DNA of 64,000 nt from Nostocoides sp. F2B08 (GTDB taxonomy: Bacteria; Actinomycetota; Actinomycetes; Actinomycetales; Dermatophilaceae): positions 62,001-126,000 of the forward strand of contig NZ_WESE01000005.1 of NCBI RefSeq assembly GCF_009184895.1, read 5' to 3'. A model generated the notes under the pieces. It was not told where the DNA came from and ran no database searches. It saw only the letters and a program-made list of their open reading frames with translations. Below are positions 16,223-25,340 of this stretch, piece after piece; the stretch's first letter is position 1; each line of letters begins with the position of its first letter. The translations under genes were made by a program, and so were the position numbers.

Positions 16223-17214
16223 GCAAGGACCGGCGGATGGGCATCCGCAAGGCGACCAAGAAGAACCTCATGGTGTTCTCCGGCCGGGCGCACACGGGAC
16301 TCGCCCAGGAGGTGGCCGCCGCTCTCGGCACGGAGCTCGTGCCGACCTCGGCCTACGACTTCGCCAACGGCGAGATCTACGTGCGCTACGAGGAGTCGGT
16401 GCGCGGCTGCGACGCATTCGTCATCCAGAGCCACACCGCGCCGATCAACGAGAGCATCATGGAGCACCTCCTGATGATCGACGCGCTCAAGCGCGCCTCG
16501 GCCAAGCGGATCACCGTCGTCCTGCCCTTCTACGGGTATGCGCGTCAGGACAAGAAGCACCGCGGCCGCGAGCCCATCTCGGCCCGGCTCATCGCCGACC
16601 TGTTCGCCACCGCCGGCGCCGACCGGCTCATGGCGGTCGACCTGCACACCGCGCAGATCCAGGGCTTCTTCGACGGCCCGGTCGACCACCTCATGGCGCT
16701 GCCGATCCTCAGTGACTACGTTCGGGACAAGTACGGCGAGCGGGACCTCGCCGTGGTCTCCCCGGACGCCGGCCGGATCAAGGTGGCCGAGCAGTGGTCC
16801 CAGCGGCTCGGCGGCGCTCCGCTGGCGTTCATCCACAAGTCCCGCGACATCACCCGCCCGAACGAGTCCGTCGCCAACCGGGTCGTCGGCGAGGTCCAGG
16901 GCCGGCTGTGCGTGCTCGTCGACGACATGATCGACACCGGAGGCACCATCACGAAGGCGGCGGACGCGCTGCTGCGCGAGGGTGCCGCCGGCGTGGTCAT
17001 CGCCGCGACGCACGCGATCCTGTCCGGGCCGGCGATCGAGCGGCTCGAGGCCTGTGCGGCTCAGGAGGTCGTCGTGACGAACACCCTCCCGATCGCGGGA
17101 GAGTCCCACTTCGACGGCCTGACGACCCTGTCGATCGCGCCGCTGATCAGCCGGGCGGTGCGTGAGGTCTTCGAGGACGGCTCGGTGACGAGCATGTTCG
17201 ACGGCAACGCCTGA
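16219..17214 (+). CDS. prs: Ribose-phosphate pyrophosphokinase
   Basis: A 331-residue PRPP synthase. It supplies PRPP for nucleotides, His and Trp and, in actinobacteria, decaprenyl-phosphoryl arabinose. Diagnostic segments are FANGEIYVRYEESVRG, the divalent-metal motif VDLHTAQIQGFFDGPVDHL and the PRPP loop LVDDMIDTGGTITKAA. The GTG start overlaps the glmU stop, and the glmU-prs pair is conserved in actinobacteria. The convergent CGNR gene ends nine bases away. Confidence 0.96.
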   Translation: MSKDRRMGIRKATKKNLMVFSGRAHTGLAQEVAAALGTELVPTSAYDFANGEIYVRYEESVRGCDAFVIQSHTAPINESIMEHLLMIDALKRASAKRITVVLPFYGYARQDKKHRGREPISARLIADLFATAGADRLMAVDLHTAQIQGFFDGPVDHLMALPILSDYVRDKYGERDLAVVSPDAGRIKVAEQWSQRLGGAPLAFIHKSRDITRPNESVANRVVGEVQGRLCVLVDDMIDTGGTITKAADALLREGAAGVVIAATHAILSGPAIERLEACAAQEVVVTNTLPIAGESHFDGLTTLSIAPLISRAVREVFEDGSVTSMFDGNA

Positions 17215-17223
17215 GCAGCCGCC

Positions 17224-17772
17224 TCAACCCTCGGCCGCCTTGCGGGCCCGGTAGGCCGCGACGTTGGCGTTGTTGCCGCACGTGCCGTCGCAGAACTTGC
17301 GTGAGCGGTTGCGGGAGAGGTCGACGAAGACGTCGTCGCAGTCGCCGGCCGTGCACGTCTTGAGTCGGTCCAGCTCACCGGCCCGGATGACGTCGATCAT
17401 GGCCAGCGCGGTGTCGACCGCCATCCGGACCGCGACCGGCGCGTCGTCGTCGGTCGCGTGGATGTGCCAGCCGATCGGCTCGTGGTCGACCAGGCGCGGG
17501 CGCGCGTCGCCGTCGCGCAGGAGCTCGTTGGTGATGCGCACCGCCTCGTCCACGTCGGAGTACCAGTAGTCCCGCAGCCGCTCCCTGACCCGTCGGACCG
17601 CCTCGAGGTCCTGCGGCGAGCTGGGCTCCGAGCCGGTCCAGCCCCAGCCGGCCATCTGCTCGAGCAGGTCGTCCAGCGACTCAAGACCCTCTTCGCGACT
17701 CGGGGAGGGCCGGGTGTTGACGAGGGCCGCCGCATACTGCAGCGCGACTTCGGTGTCATGGGTGAAACTCAC
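17224..17772 (-). CDS. CGNR zinc-finger regulator
   Basis: A 182-residue protein with an N-terminal helical ABATE-like domain and a C-terminal zinc finger. The cysteines are in KTCTAGDCDD and KFCDGTCGNNANVAAYRAR. The last is the CGNR motif, with Asn in place of the usual Arg. Family members are thought to be DNA-binding stress regulators. It is divergent from an EamA transporter, and four CTCCTGA half-sites lie between them, which supports control of that gene and of itself. Confidence 0.85.
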   Translation of the reverse strand: MSFTHDTEVALQYAAALVNTRPSPSREEGLESLDDLLEQMAGWGWTGSEPSSPQDLEAVRRVRERLRDYWYSDVDEAVRITNELLRDGDARPRLVDHEPIGWHIHATDDDAPVAVRMAVDTALAMIDVIRAGELDRLKTCTAGDCDDVFVDLSRNRSRKFCDGTCGNNANVAAYRARKAAEG

Positions 17773-17777
17773 GTTGA

Positions 17778-17854
17778 CTCCTGACGACGCGGAGGAGTAC
17801 TGTCACGAGCATCAGCATACTTCGCTCCTGACACATCAGGAGTCATGTCAGGAG
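17778..17854. promoter_or_regulatory. Array of CTCCTGA half-sites between CGNR gene and EamA gene
   Basis: CTCCTGA stands at 17778 and 17825, and its complement TCAGGAG at 17836 and 17848. The central pair forms a 7-4-7 inverted repeat (17825-17842). Such clustering in a 95-bp divergent gap is unlikely by chance and marks a probable operator, most simply for the CGNR protein. Confidence 0.65.
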
Positions 17855-17867
17855 AGGACGGTTCGCC

Positions 17868-18881
17868 GTGGTCGACGCCGTGCGCCGTCAGTTCGGGTCG
17901 GGGCTGCTCGCCCTGCTGCTCTCGAGCGCTGCCTTCGGCACCTCGGGGCCGTTCGCCAAGTCCCTCATCGAGGCGGGTTGGTCGCCGCCGCTCGTCGTCT
18001 TCCTGCGGATGCTCGGGGCGTCGGTCGTGCTGCTCCCGTTCGCCTGGGGGCCGCTGCGGCGGCACTGGCGCACGGTCGGGGACAACCTCCCCCTCGTCGT
18101 CTCCTACGGCCTGCTCGCGGTGGGTGCCGCGCAGCTCGGGTACTTCCAGGCCGTCCAGCGGCTGCCGGTCGGGGTCGCCCTGCTGCTCGAGTTCCTCGGC
18201 ATCGTCCTCGTCGTCCTCGTCATGTGGTTCATCAGCCGGATCACCCCGCACCGGCTGACCTTCCTCGGGATCGCCTTGGCCCTGGGCGGACTCGCTCTCG
18301 TCCTCGACGTCCTCGGAGCAAGCACGCCGGACCTCGTCGGCGTCGCCTGGGGACTCTTCTCCGCCGTGGGGCTCGCCGGACACTTCCTTCTCGCCGGCCG
18401 GCCCAACCCGGTCCCGAGCATCGCCTTCGCGTGCCTCGGCCTGTTCGTCGGGGCGCTCGCCCTCGGGGCGCTCGGGCTCGTGGGACTGCTGCCCATGGAG
18501 GCCGGCGACGGCGCCGTCACGCTCGCGGGGGCGTCCGCCCCGGCCTGGCTCGCCTTCGCCGAGCTGGTCCTCGTGGCCGCGGCCCTCGCATACGTGCTCG
18601 GTATCGTCGGCGCGCGTCGCCTCGGCTCGACCGTGGCGTCCTTCGTCGGACTGACCGAGGTCCTCTTCGCCATTCTCGTCGCCTGGCTGCTCCTCGGTGA
18701 GCTGCCCCGTCCCGTGCAGCTCGTCGGAGGCGTGCTCATCCTCGGGGGCGTCGTCGCGGTCCGCCTCGGCGAGGCACGCCGGGAGGCCGAGCAGGCGGCC
18801 GCGGCCGCCGCAGCACTCGCTGTACCGGGCTCGGAGGAGCCGCACGTCACCGATTTCTCCCAGCACGAGCCGGTCCCCTAG
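17868..18881 (+). CDS. EamA family (DMT) transporter
   Basis: A 337-residue membrane protein with ten predicted helices in two repeats, the EamA layout. Typical segments are SSAAFGTSGPFAKSLIEAGW at the start and SFVGLTEVLFAILVAWLLLG near the end of the second repeat. It has an Ala-rich cytoplasmic C-terminal tail. Start is GTG, with AGGAG about thirteen bases upstream. EamA proteins export amino acids, metabolites or drugs, and the substrate is not evident. Control by the divergent CGNR protein is inferred. Confidence 0.88.
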   Translation: MVDAVRRQFGSGLLALLLSSAAFGTSGPFAKSLIEAGWSPPLVVFLRMLGASVVLLPFAWGPLRRHWRTVGDNLPLVVSYGLLAVGAAQLGYFQAVQRLPVGVALLLEFLGIVLVVLVMWFISRITPHRLTFLGIALALGGLALVLDVLGASTPDLVGVAWGLFSAVGLAGHFLLAGRPNPVPSIAFACLGLFVGALALGALGLVGLLPMEAGDGAVTLAGASAPAWLAFAELVLVAAALAYVLGIVGARRLGSTVASFVGLTEVLFAILVAWLLLGELPRPVQLVGGVLILGGVVAVRLGEARREAEQAAAAAAALAVPGSEEPHVTDFSQHEPVP

Positions 18882-19122
18882 ACTGTCGGGGTTGCCTCGG
18901 CGAGGGACGATGCACGAGGACCGGTCACGTCGGCGTAGACGCGGACCGCGCACCCGCACCGTCCGTGATCGACGCGGTGGCCGACCAGCCCACCTCCGCA
19001 GCCGGAGAGAGGCCCTCCGGCGCCCGTCATCGTGCCGCGCCCCGCGTCGAGGCCACCGCCCGAGCTCCTGAGCGAGCTCACCACTGGACCGACAGCCTGC
19101 TTGCCCAAGGAGAACCCCTCTC
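18882..19122 (+). promoter_or_regulatory. Leader region of rplY
   Basis: A 241-bp noncoding stretch between the EamA gene and rplY. It must hold the rplY promoter and a long 5' leader ending in CAAGGAG. I see short inverted repeats (for example GAGCTC-TGAGC-GAGCTC near 19061-19078) but no known riboswitch. Confidence 0.35.
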
Positions 19123-19788
19123 ATGTCCGACCTCACGCTCAACGCCGAGAAGCGCACCCAGTTCGGCAAAGGCGCGGCCCGCAAGATCCGCCGCGCCCAC
19201 AAGATCCCCGCGGTCATGTACGGCCACGGCGCGGACCCGATCCACATCACCCTTCCCGGCCACGACACGATGATGGCGCTGAAGAACCCGAACGCCCTCC
19301 TCACGATCGTCATCGACGGCGACGAGCAGCTGGCTCTCGCGAAGGACGTCCAGCGCGACGCCATCAAGCCCATCATCGAGCACGTCGACCTCGTCGTCGT
19401 CCGCAAGGGCGAGAAGGTCACGGTGGACATCTCCGTCCACGTCGAGGGTGAGGCGGGTCCCGAGACCGTCGTCACCGTCGACCACCCGACGATCTCCGTC
19501 GAGGCCGAGGCGACGAACATCCCCGAGTACGTCACGCTCTCGGTCGAGGGCCTGCCCGCCGGCACGCAGATCCACGCGAGCGACCTCACGATGCCCGAGG
19601 GTGCGACGCTGGCGACCGACCCCGAGGTGCTCGTCGTCAACATCACCCAGATGGTCTCCGAGGAGGCCCTCGAGGCCGAGCTCACCGAGGCCGAGGCCGA
19701 GGTCGGCATCGAGCAGGACCAGAGCGACGCCGAGGCTCCGGCCGAGGCCGCCACGGAGGCTCCCGCCGAGGGCGAGCAGGCCGAGTAG
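19123..19788 (+). CDS. rplY: 50S ribosomal protein L25/general stress protein Ctc
   Basis: A 221-residue long-form L25 (CTC type). The N-terminal 5S rRNA-binding domain has KRTQFGKGAARKIRRAHKIP, then PAVMYGHGADPIHITLPGHD. The TL5/Ctc C-terminal beta domain spans about 100-185. An acidic Glu/Ala tail follows (EAELTEAEAEVGIEQDQS). Location in the 50S subunit on 5S rRNA is known for the family. CAAGGAG precedes the ATG. It lies upstream of pth, a conserved pair, but a terminator stands between them. Confidence 0.95.
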   Translation: MSDLTLNAEKRTQFGKGAARKIRRAHKIPAVMYGHGADPIHITLPGHDTMMALKNPNALLTIVIDGDEQLALAKDVQRDAIKPIIEHVDLVVVRKGEKVTVDISVHVEGEAGPETVVTVDHPTISVEAEATNIPEYVTLSVEGLPAGTQIHASDLTMPEGATLATDPEVLVVNITQMVSEEALEAELTEAEAEVGIEQDQSDAEAPAEAATEAPAEGEQAE

Positions 19789-19826
19789 GCCACTCCTGCA
19801 GCCGACGTCGCTGCAGCACTCAGGCG

Positions 19827-19865
19827 CCAGGGGCCCCGCACGCGTCGCGCGTCCGGGGCCCTTGG
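19827..19865 (+). terminator. Intrinsic hairpin after rplY
   Basis: An 18-base arm starting CCAGGGGCCCCG pairs with CGGGGCCCTTGG downstream (16 of 18 pairs) around a TCG loop. It is in the 111-bp rplY-pth gap. No U tract follows. Confidence 0.7.
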
Positions 19866-19899
19866 CCGCTCCACCACCCGACACCCCGAAGGAGGCGAC

Positions 19900-20508
19900 A
19901 TGACCGCCGGTGCATCGACCGCACCGTGGGTCGTCGTCGGCCTGGGCAACCCCGGCGACCGGTATGCCGGCAACCGGCACAACGTCGGGGCGATGGTGGT
20001 CGCAGAGCTGGCCGCGCGGTACGCGGTGAGCCTGCGAGCGCACAAGTCCCGGTGCGCTGCGGCCCAGGTCCGTCTCGGTATGCCGGCCGGACGTCCGGGT
20101 CCGGCGGCGGTCCTCGCCGTGCCCCACAGCTATATGAACGAGTCCGGCGGACCGGTCAAGGCTCTCCTCGGCTTCTTCGGCGCCGGCCCCGACAGACTCG
20201 TCGTCATCCACGACGAGCTCGACATCGACGGCGGACTGGTCCGGCTCAAGCTCGGCGGGGGAGAGGGCGGCCACAACGGGCTCCGGTCGATCTCCCGGTC
20301 CCTCGGCACCCGGGACTACGTGCGGGTCCGGGTGGGGATCGGGCGCCCGCCCGGTCGCATGGAGGCGGCCGACTACGTCCTGCGCGACTACTCGGCGAGC
20401 GAGCGCGCCGACTTGCCTTTCGTGCTCGGCGACGCCGCGGACGCCGTCGAGCTGCTTGCCCAGGAGGGACTGCTTGCCGCGCAGCAGCGGTTCCACTCGC
20501 CGCGCTAG
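19900..20508 (+). CDS. pth: Peptidyl-tRNA hydrolase
   Basis: A 202-residue enzyme that frees tRNA from dropped-off peptidyl-tRNA in the cytoplasm. Family motifs are VVGLGNPGDRYAGNRHNVG with the catalytic His, PHSYMNESGGPVKALLGFF, VIHDELDIDGGLVRLKLGGG and GGHNGLRSI. GAAGGAG precedes the ATG. mfd follows after 18 bp. Confidence 0.96.
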   Translation: MTAGASTAPWVVVGLGNPGDRYAGNRHNVGAMVVAELAARYAVSLRAHKSRCAAAQVRLGMPAGRPGPAAVLAVPHSYMNESGGPVKALLGFFGAGPDRLVVIHDELDIDGGLVRLKLGGGEGGHNGLRSISRSLGTRDYVRVRVGIGRPPGRMEAADYVLRDYSASERADLPFVLGDAADAVELLAQEGLLAAQQRFHSPR

Positions 20509-20526
20509 CGGCTCCGGACTACAGCG

Positions 20527-23500
20527 ATGTCGGTCCCGACGGAGAGGATGGAGAGCGTGACGACGACGGTTCAGCCCGCGACGAGCGGGACGACGACACC
20601 GGCACGGCTGCGCCCCCTGGCGGCCGCGCTGGCAGGCTCGGACGCCTTCGCCCGCGCTCTCACGGCCGTCGAGGCCGGACGCCGCGCAGGAGCGGACCGG
20701 ATCGACATCGCCTGCGCCCGAGGGGCCCAGCCGCTGTTGACCGCAACTCTCGCCACGCGCCCTCTCCTCGTCGTGACTGCGACCAGCCGCGACGCGGAGG
20801 ACCTCGTGCGGAGCCTCGGCGACGCCCACGACCCCAACCGGGTCGCCCTGTTCCCGTCCTGGGAGACCCTGCCGCACGAGCGCCTGAGCCCGCGCAGCGA
20901 CACGGTCGGGGCGCGACTGGCCGTCCTGCGCCGGCTGGCCCACCCCGACCCGGACGACCCCTTCTACGGTCCGGTCGACGTCGTCGTCGCACCGATCCGG
21001 TCGGTGCTGCAGCCGATCGCCAAGCGCCTGGGCGAGCTCGCCCCGGTCTCCTTGCGGATCGGCGACGAGCGACCGCTCGAAGAGGTCGTCGAGGCGTTGG
21101 CCGGCGCCGCATACACCCGGACCGACCTCGTCGAGCGCCGGGGTGAGTTCGCCGTTCGAGGCGGGATCCTCGACGTCTTCCCCCCGACCGAGGAGCACCC
21201 GGTCCGTGTCGAGTTCTTCGGGGACACCGTCGAGGAGGTCCGCTGGTTCAAGGTCGCCGACCAGCGCTCCCTCGAGCTGGCCGAGCACGGGCTCTGGGCT
21301 CCGCCGTGCCGCGAGATCCTGCTCACCGACGCCGTGCGGGACCGGGCCGATGCCCTGCGCCAGTACCTCCCCGGCGCGATCGACATGCTCGACAAGATCG
21401 CCGCCGGGATCGCCGTCGAGGGGATGGAGTCGTTGGCCCCCGCTCTCATCGACGGCATGGAGACCCTCCTCGACGTGCTGCCCGACGGGGCGGCCGTCGT
21501 GCTGCTCGACCCGGAGCGGGTCCGCACCCGGGCCCACGACCTCGTCGCGACGAGCCAGGAGTTCCTCGACGCAGGCTGGGCCAACGCCGCGGCCGGCAAC
21601 GCGGTCCCGATCGACCTCCAGGACCTGCTCGGCTCGTCCTCGTTCTGGTCGCTGGCCGAGCTCCGTTCGCACGCCACCGACCTCGGGCGGTTGTGGATCG
21701 ACGTCACGCCCTTCGTCGTCGACGAGGAGCTGAGCGAGGCGCTCGACCACGAGGCCGTCCCGACCGGGACGTCCCCGGCGCCCACCTTCCGCGGCAATAC
21801 CGAGGAGGCCGTCGAGACGCTGCGGGGGATGCTCGCCGACGACTGGTCGGTGCTCGTCGTCACCGAGGGCCCCGGCTTCGCCCGCCGCGTCGTCGAGCTG
21901 CTGGCCGAGCACGACATCGCCGCCCGCCACCTCGAGGAGGCGACCCCACCGCCGCCCGGAGCCGTCGCGGTCACCCAGGGGGCACTCGGCAGCGGTTTCC
22001 TCGTCGACCCGGACCGGATGGCAGTCATCACCGAGTCCGACCTCACCGGGAGCGCGCCGGGCTCTGCTTCGACGAAGGACATGCGCAAGATGCCGTCACG
22101 GCGGCGGGCCCAGGTGGACCCGCTCCAGCTTCGCACGGGGGACTACGTCGTGCACGAGCAGCACGGCGTCGGCCGCTTCATCGAGATGGCGCAGCGCACC
22201 GTGCAGGGTGCGACGCGCGAGTACGTCGTCATCGAGTACGCCAGCTCCAAGCGGGGCCAACCCGGTGACCGGCTCTACGTGCCGACCGACCAGCTCGACC
22301 AGGTCACCCGCTACGTCGGCGGCGAAGCGCCGACCGTCAACAAGCTCGGCGGCTCGGACTGGCACAAGACCAAGAGCCGGGCCCGGCGCTACGTCAAGCA
22401 GATCGCCAACGAGCTCATCCGGCTCTACTCCGCGCGGATGGCCACGTCGGGCCACGCCTACGCCCCGGACACGCCGTGGCAGCGTGAGCTCGAGGATGCC
22501 TTCGCCCACGTCGAGACCCCGGACCAGCTGAGCTCGATCGACGAGGTCAAGGCCGACATGGAGCGGCCGGTCCCGATGGACCGGCTCATCTGCGGGGACG
22601 TCGGATACGGCAAGACCGAGATCGCCGTCCGTGCCGCGTTCAAGGCTGTCCAGGACGGCAAGCAGGTGGCGGTGCTGGTCCCCACGACCCTGCTGGTCCA
22701 GCAGCACTACAACACGTTCTCCGAGCGGTATGCCGGGTTCCCGGTGATCGTCAAGGCGCTGTCCCGTTTCCAGAGCGACCGTGAGGCGCGCGAGGTCCTG
22801 GCCGGCCTGGCGGACGGCACGGTCGATGTCGTCATCGGCACCCACCGCCTGCTCGCCACGGAGGTCCGCTTCAAGGACCTCGGTCTCGTCGTCGTCGACG
22901 AGGAGCAGCGGTTCGGTGTCGAGCACAAGGAGCAGCTGAAGTCGCTGCGGACGGCGGTGGATGTGCTCGCCATGTCGGCGACGCCGATCCCACGGACCCT
23001 CGAGATGGCCGTGACCGGCATCCGCGAGATGTCGACGCTCGCGACGCCACCGGAGGAGCGGCACCCGGTGCTGACCTATGTCGGTCCGTACGACGAGAAG
23101 CAGGTCGTCGCCGCGATCCGGCGGGAGCTGCTCCGCGAGGGCCAGGTGTTCTTCGTCCACAACAAGGTCTCCTCCATCGAGAAGCTCGCGAGCCGCTTGC
23201 GTGAGCTGGTGCCGGAGGCGCGGGTCGCCACTGCCCACGGCCAGATGAACGAGCACCGCCTCGAGCAGGTCGTCGTCGACTTCTGGGAGAGGAAGTTCGA
23301 CGTCCTCGTGTGCACGACGATCGTCGAGACCGGCCTCGACATCTCCAACGCCAACACCCTCATCGTCGACCGGGCGGACCGGCTCGGTCTCTCCCAGCTG
23401 CACCAGTTGCGAGGCCGGGTCGGGCGCGGTCGGGAGCGTGCGTACGCGTACTTCCTCTATCCGGCCGAGAAGCCGTTGACCGAGACGGCCCACGACCGGC

Positions 23501-24189
23501 TCGAGACGATCGCCTCGCACACCGACCTCGGCGCCGGCATCCAGGTCGCGATGAAGGACCTGGAGATCCGCGGGGCCGGCAACCTCCTCGGCGGTGAGCA
23601 GTCGGGTCACATCGCCGGCGTCGGGTTCGACCTCTACGTCCGACTCGTCGGCGAGGCCGTCGCCGACTTCAAGGGCGAGGGTGACAGGGCCCCCGCCGAG
23701 GTCAAGATCGACCTGCCGGTCGACGCCCATCTGCCGCACGACTACGTGCCCGGTGAGCGACTGCGGCTCGAGGCCTACAAGAAGCTCGCTCTGGTCAAGG
23801 ACGAGGCCGAGCTCGCCGAGATCGAGGCCGAGCTGCTCGACCGCTACGGCCCGTTGCCCGAGGCCGTCGTCAGCCTCCGCGAGGTGGCTCGGCTGCGCAC
23901 CGTGGCCCGCCGGGCCGGGATCGCCGACATCTCCGTCCAGGGCGCGACCATCCGGTTCGGCCCGGTCCCGGACCTGCGCGAGTCCCAGCGGCTCCGGCTG
24001 GCCCGGATCTATCCGGGCTCGATCGTGAAGGACTCGCTCGGCGTGATCCTCGTCCCGCACCCGAAGACCGCCAAGGTCGGCGGTCGACCGGTGCGCGACC
24101 GCGCCATCCTCGAGTGGGCCGCCCAGCTGATCGAGGCGATCTTCCTCGACGACATCGCTGCCGCAGGCGGGGCCGCGGGTCGAGGCTGA
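20527..24189 (+). CDS. mfd: Transcription-repair coupling factor
   Basis: A 1220-residue ATPase that removes RNA polymerase stalled at DNA damage and recruits UvrA. Order of domains: a UvrB-like N-terminal module with FPSWETLPHERLSPRSDTVG and RRGEFAVRGGILDVFPPTEEHP; the polymerase-interaction domain starting LRTGDYVVHEQHGVGRFIEM (about residue 535); the helicase with Walker A GDVGYGKTE, DEEQRFGV and the TRG motif region RGRVGRGRERAYAYFLYP; and the C-terminal TRCF domain. Starts at 20527, 20548 or the GTG at 20557 are all possible; the GTG has the best spaced GGAG. Length matches the family. Confidence 0.96.
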   Translation: MSVPTERMESVTTTVQPATSGTTTPARLRPLAAALAGSDAFARALTAVEAGRRAGADRIDIACARGAQPLLTATLATRPLLVVTATSRDAEDLVRSLGDAHDPNRVALFPSWETLPHERLSPRSDTVGARLAVLRRLAHPDPDDPFYGPVDVVVAPIRSVLQPIAKRLGELAPVSLRIGDERPLEEVVEALAGAAYTRTDLVERRGEFAVRGGILDVFPPTEEHPVRVEFFGDTVEEVRWFKVADQRSLELAEHGLWAPPCREILLTDAVRDRADALRQYLPGAIDMLDKIAAGIAVEGMESLAPALIDGMETLLDVLPDGAAVVLLDPERVRTRAHDLVATSQEFLDAGWANAAAGNAVPIDLQDLLGSSSFWSLAELRSHATDLGRLWIDVTPFVVDEELSEALDHEAVPTGTSPAPTFRGNTEEAVETLRGMLADDWSVLVVTEGPGFARRVVELLAEHDIAARHLEEATPPPPGAVAVTQGALGSGFLVDPDRMAVITESDLTGSAPGSASTKDMRKMPSRRRAQVDPLQLRTGDYVVHEQHGVGRFIEMAQRTVQGATREYVVIEYASSKRGQPGDRLYVPTDQLDQVTRYVGGEAPTVNKLGGSDWHKTKSRARRYVKQIANELIRLYSARMATSGHAYAPDTPWQRELEDAFAHVETPDQLSSIDEVKADMERPVPMDRLICGDVGYGKTEIAVRAAFKAVQDGKQVAVLVPTTLLVQQHYNTFSERYAGFPVIVKALSRFQSDREAREVLAGLADGTVDVVIGTHRLLATEVRFKDLGLVVVDEEQRFGVEHKEQLKSLRTAVDVLAMSATPIPRTLEMAVTGIREMSTLATPPEERHPVLTYVGPYDEKQVVAAIRRELLREGQVFFVHNKVSSIEKLASRLRELVPEARVATAHGQMNEHRLEQVVVDFWERKFDVLVCTTIVETGLDISNANTLIVDRADRLGLSQLHQLRGRVGRGRERAYAYFLYPAEKPLTETAHDRLETIASHTDLGAGIQVAMKDLEIRGAGNLLGGEQSGHIAGVGFDLYVRLVGEAVADFKGEGDRAPAEVKIDLPVDAHLPHDYVPGERLRLEAYKKLALVKDEAELAEIEAELLDRYGPLPEAVVSLREVARLRTVARRAGIADISVQGATIRFGPVPDLRESQRLRLARIYPGSIVKDSLGVILVPHPKTAKVGGRPVRDRAILEWAAQLIEAIFLDDIAAAGGAAGRG

Positions 24190-24290
24190 CCCATGGCACC
24201 CGGCCGAACGGCGGGTCCGGCTCACGTCACGCTGCCCTGCCGAAGGACGAGGCCGCTCGCGATGCCGCCCCGGCGAGGCATCATGGGTGG

Positions 24291-24638
24291 ATGCACCGCA
24301 TCTTCCGGATGAGCTTCGCCGACCTGTACCCGCTCTACGTCACGAAGGTCGAGCGCAAGGGGCACACGCGCGAGGAGGTGGACCAGGTCATCACGTGGCT
24401 CACCGGCTACGACGACGCGGGGCTGCGGGCGACCATCGACGAGGGAGTCGACCTCGAGTCCTTCTTCGACCGGGCTCCCCGGATGAACCCGAACGCCGCC
24501 CTCATCACCGGTGTGATCTGCGGCCACCGGGTCGAGGACATCGAGGACCCGCTCATGCAGCGGATCCGCTACATGGACAAGCTCGTCGACGAGGTCGCCC
24601 GGGGCAAGCGGATGTCGTCCATCCTCCGCGGCGGGTAG
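24291..24638 (+). CDS. DUF2200 family protein
   Basis: A 115-residue cytoplasmic protein. MHRIFRMSFADLYPLYVTKV and EVDQVITWLTGYDDAGL match the DUF2200 family, whose members are short and of unknown function. The start is placed at the family N-terminus although the frame is open upstream. No clear ribosome site is seen. The next gene starts nine bases after its stop. Confidence 0.8.
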   Translation: MHRIFRMSFADLYPLYVTKVERKGHTREEVDQVITWLTGYDDAGLRATIDEGVDLESFFDRAPRMNPNAALITGVICGHRVEDIEDPLMQRIRYMDKLVDEVARGKRMSSILRGG

Positions 24639-24647
24639 TCCCCCGAC

Positions 24648-25340
24648 GTGTCGACGGTGCTCGTCCTCCCCAGTCCGCTGCTCCCTGCATCGGCATACCG
24701 CGAGCTCGCGACGGCACTCTCCGACCGGGGGGTGGAAGCCTGCGTCGCTCCGGCGAGGTTGGGACCGGACGAGGGCGCTGACGACCTGGTCCGACGGTGG
24801 AGCCGGCTGGTCGCCGCGGACACGACCCTGGTCGCGCACAGCAACGCCGGCTACCTCGCGCCGCTGGTCCGCGCCACCCACTCGGGTCGCGCGCCGATCG
24901 TGTTCGTCGACGCGGCCCTCCCGCCGGCCTCCGGTTCGACTCCACTCGCTCCTCCGGTGCTTCGCGCCATGCTGGACGAGCGGGTCGATGCCGACGGGCG
25001 GCTACCGCCGTGGACCCGGTGGTGGCCCAGGGCGACGATGGACGCGGTCGTGCCGAGCGGCGCCTTCCCCCAACTGGACCGTGACTGTCCGCGCCTTCCG
25101 CGCGACTACTTCGACGCGGTCGTCGACGCACCGTCCGGGTGGACCGGCTTACCCACCGCATACCTGGCGTTCGGAACCACCTACGCCGAGGAGCTGGAGC
25201 AGGCCCGCGAGCTCGGTTGGCCGCACGCGACGCTCGACGCGGGTCACCTCCACTTCATGCACGACCCGGAGGCCGTCGCGGCGCAGATCGAGGCACTCGC
25301 CACCGCTGCCGTGGCAGCCGGGGGAGAGCGCCGCTCGTGA
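24648..25340 (+). CDS. Alpha/beta hydrolase fold protein
   Basis: A 230-residue protein. The nucleophile elbow is VAHSNAGYLAPL, with Ser in the AHSNAG variant of G-x-S-x-G, an acidic residue in VFVDAALP, and His in DAGHLHFMHDPEAVA near the end. These form a plausible triad. Start GTG. It overlaps the methyltransferase gene by four bases. The substrate is unknown. Confidence 0.7.
   Translation: MSTVLVLPSPLLPASAYRELATALSDRGVEACVAPARLGPDEGADDLVRRWSRLVAADTTLVAHSNAGYLAPLVRATHSGRAPIVFVDAALPPASGSTPLAPPVLRAMLDERVDADGRLPPWTRWWPRATMDAVVPSGAFPQLDRDCPRLPRDYFDAVVDAPSGWTGLPTAYLAFGTTYAEELEQARELGWPHATLDAGHLHFMHDPEAVAAQIEALATAAVAAGGERRS

Noticed and set aside
19078-21930. 950-codon open frame on the minus strand
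   Set aside because: It is antisense to rplY, pth and mfd, all clearly conserved, and its product is Gly/Arg/Asp/Val low complexity with no motif.
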